This document shows positions 62,244 to 64,000 of a DNA stretch of 64,000 nucleotides, piece by piece. The stretch is from assembly GCA_016281605.1 (NCBI GenBank), contig JAEEJA010000027.1, positions 62,001 through 126,000 on the forward strand. The letters are read 5' to 3'. The DNA comes from Lachnospiraceae bacterium (lineage in GTDB: Bacteria > Bacillota > Clostridia > Lachnospirales > Lachnospiraceae). Numbering within the stretch: position 1 is the first letter of the stretch; every line of letters starts with the position of its first letter. A program made the position numbers and the translations under genes. Under the pieces are notes generated by a model. It was not told the origin of the DNA and made no database searches. It saw only the letters and a program-made list of their open reading frames with translations.

Positions 62244-63290
62244 TTACTCTTCGCTATACTCTTCCCCGTAAAGCTTTTTAAGCCCGTATTCTCTTATATC
62301 ATCAAAGGCAATCCTATCCAAAACCGACTCAATACGAGCATTCGAAAGAATTTTTTGAATATTTTCTTTATCTATACCTCGAGACTGCATGTAAAGAAGA
62401 ATTTCATCATTTATTTCTCCTATTGTTGCACCATGAGTTCCTGAAACATCTTCTTCTGTACAAAGAATAACAGGCAGAGTCTTATTGATAATATCATCAT
62501 TTATCAATAAAACATCTTCATTTTCAGCACCAACCGAGCCTTTTGAACCTCTTTTAAAGTCAATTGTTCCCTTAAAGCTTTTTTGTGCCTTATCAAACAG
62601 GACTCCGTTTAAAGTAAGATTAGATTCAGTCTTTTTTCCTTTTTGATCAGCAATATAATTAAAATCATATACTCCGTTATTCCTTATGCTGTAAGCCGCA
62701 TTTATATCAATAGAACTTTTATCGCCCTTCATATCGCTAAGTAAACCATCATAAACCTTACCGTCGCCCATGACAACTTTTTTTACATTCACCTTAGCCT
62801 TAGTATCTTCATTGATTGATATATCTGCATATATGGTCTGACCTTCTTTAGAATATATAAGTTCAGTAATATTCAGTGAAGCTCCTTCTGATACATCAAA
62901 TGAGATATGTGAAGTCATGTATGTGTCTTCATGCTCTGAATCAACTATGATAACAACATTTAATACTGAATTCTTTAATAATTTAAACTTGATTATTCCT
63001 GATTTAGATCCGATAAAATCAGTATTTCTAATGATGACAGGGCTTTGTGTTGCGTAGCTTTCACCTACTGTTACCAAGGGTATGCTTTCTTTTTTATCAC
63101 TTATAAAAGAAACAAACTCTTTTCCAACTGCACTTCCATCATTTAGAGAATCAATACCGGTTGAGCTTACAGTAATACCTTCCGGATTATTAATGATAAA
63201 AGCTTCATTATCAGAAGTTTTTATATCATTATCTGAATAGTTTATCTTAAGCCAGTTCCATGTAAGAGCCGGCGATGTATTTATCCTCAT
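62244..63290 (-). CDS. sufD: SufD, scaffold component of the SufBCD complex
   Basis: A 348-residue SufB/SufD-family protein with a central right-handed beta-helix and the C-terminal helical segment DEILLYMQSRGIDKENIQKILS, parallel to that of SufB. VSGTHGATIGEI is the conserved His-containing region. The N terminus opens NTSPALTWNWLKIN, typical of short SufD proteins in Clostridia. GGAG lies seven bases before the ATG. It is 21 bases after sufB. Confidence 0.9.
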   Translation of the reverse strand: MRINTSPALTWNWLKINYSDNDIKTSDNEAFIINNPEGITVSSTGIDSLNDGSAVGKEFVSFISDKKESIPLVTVGESYATQSPVIIRNTDFIGSKSGIIKFKLLKNSVLNVVIIVDSEHEDTYMTSHISFDVSEGASLNITELIYSKEGQTIYADISINEDTKAKVNVKKVVMGDGKVYDGLLSDMKGDKSSIDINAAYSIRNNGVYDFNYIADQKGKKTESNLTLNGVLFDKAQKSFKGTIDFKRGSKGSVGAENEDVLLINDDIINKTLPVILCTEEDVSGTHGATIGEINDEILLYMQSRGIDKENIQKILSNARIESVLDRIAFDDIREYGLKKLYGEEYSEE

Positions 63291-63311
63291 AACTAGTCTC
63301 CATTCTCTTTT

Positions 63312-64000
63312 TTATCCGATGCTTCCCTTCATCTCAAGTCTTATAAGATTATTCATCTCAACAGCATACTCTAAAGGAAGCTCCTTAGAAACATTATCAG
63401 CAAAACCACTTACTATAAGTGCTTTAGCATCTTCTTCCGATAATCCTCTCGACATAAGATAAAAGACTGCATCATCACTTATGCGACCTATCTTAGCTTC
63501 ATGTCCTACATCTATATCCGCTGTTCTGATATCCATAGCCGGAATAGTATCAGACTGAGATATATCATCTATCATAAGAGATTCACAGGATGCAGCTGCT
63601 TTGGACTCTTTCGCATCCTTGGTTGCTACAACAGAACTTCTGAATGTAGATATTCCGCCATCCTTTGATATCGATCTGGTATTAATAAAGGCAGAAGTGC
63701 GCGGAGCGGCTAAAAACGCTTTACAACCGGTATCCAAATTCTGTCCTTTTCCTGCGAAGGTAACGCCTGTAAATTCGGATACAGCATCTGCACCAGCAAG
63801 TCTGCTTTCCGGATAAAGATAAGATACATGAGACCCAAACGAACCTGATATCCACTCAATCTTACCACCTTCAGACACCAATGCTCTCTTTGTGTTCAGG
63901 TTATACATATTTTTCGACCAGTTTTCAATGGTAGAATATCTTAATTTTGCATTTTTACCCACGAAAAGTTCAACTGCTCCAGCGTGAAGGTTTGCAATAT
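63312..64000 (-). CDS. sufB: SufB, Fe-S scaffold (5' end outside the window)
   Basis: The C-terminal 229 residues of SufB. The gene continues past the right edge: the minus-strand frame is open to base 64000 and reads IANLHAGAVELFVG before KNAKLRYSTIENWSKNMYNLNTKR. The latter is the conserved SufB core; FRSSVVATKDAKESKAAASCESLMI carries the conserved cysteine, and EAKIGRISDDAVFYLMSRGLSEEDA ends the domain. A GTG at 63962 is an internal valine, not a start. About half of the expected 470 residues are present. sufC should lie further right. Confidence 0.95.
   Translation of the reverse strand, partial: IANLHAGAVELFVGKNAKLRYSTIENWSKNMYNLNTKRALVSEGGKIEWISGSFGSHVSYLYPESRLAGADAVSEFTGVTFAGKGQNLDTGCKAFLAAPRTSAFINTRSISKDGGISTFRSSVVATKDAKESKAAASCESLMIDDISQSDTIPAMDIRTADIDVGHEAKIGRISDDAVFYLMSRGLSEEDAKALIVSGFADNVSKELPLEYAVEMNNLIRLEMKGSIG

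Noticed and set aside
63601..63816. Plus-strand frame opposite sufB
   Set aside because: It overlaps the conserved SufB core entirely and has no translation signals.

Overview
This window is AT-rich DNA with dense, short-spaced operons. Its Gram-positive gene set includes class I LexA, a CIRCE element, DivIVA and SepF, a sufBDS-sufU cluster, the flavodiiron protein FprA and formate-tetrahydrofolate ligase. These point to an anaerobic member of the Clostridia, most likely Lachnospiraceae. The family-level placement rests on recognising protein families and was not computed. I see no insertion sequence, prophage, tRNA or CRISPR array.

The left half (about 1-34,375) is entirely on the + strand. 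It runs: DUF624 membrane protein, branching-enzyme-like protein, CorA, PutP-type symporter, thioredoxin, RNase P RNA, then mutS-phoH-ybeY. A wall and division stretch follows: SpoVB-type flippase, UppP-like membrane protein, FtsK/SpoIIIE, ATP-grasp, PLP lyase, radC, mreB-mreC-mreD-mrdA-rodA, an MgsA-like protein, a D,D-carboxypeptidase, an HlyD-like protein, yggS, sepF, divIVA, lspA and an RluA-family synthase. A BlaI-family repressor and a Xer-type recombinase close this half.

The right half (34,431-64,000) is entirely on the - strand. Read in the direction of transcription it contains: sufB (cut by the window end)-sufD-sufS-sufU; a tandem HD/HD-GYP protein; purM-purN-purD-glyA; topB with a hexapeptide-repeat protein; mutL-cotH-miaA-ATP-grasp-cotH; fhs-fprA; CIRCE-controlled clpB; and alaS-lexA. 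The two halves converge on a strong hairpin terminator at 34.4 kb, next to the Xer recombinase.

Two patterns stand out. First, three proteins keep an enzyme fold but have lost most of the residues known to be catalytic: a GlgB-like GH13 protein, a UppP-like membrane protein and an MgsA-like protein. The last two lie among envelope genes. Second, the mutL-miaA pair is split by two paralogous exported CotH-type kinases and a RimK-like ATP-grasp enzyme, which looks like a surface-protein modification module inserted into a housekeeping operon. Several canonical promoters (spacers of 17-18 bases) can be read directly. One overlaps a CIRCE element (clpB) and one overlaps a near-match to a LexA box (alaS-lexA).
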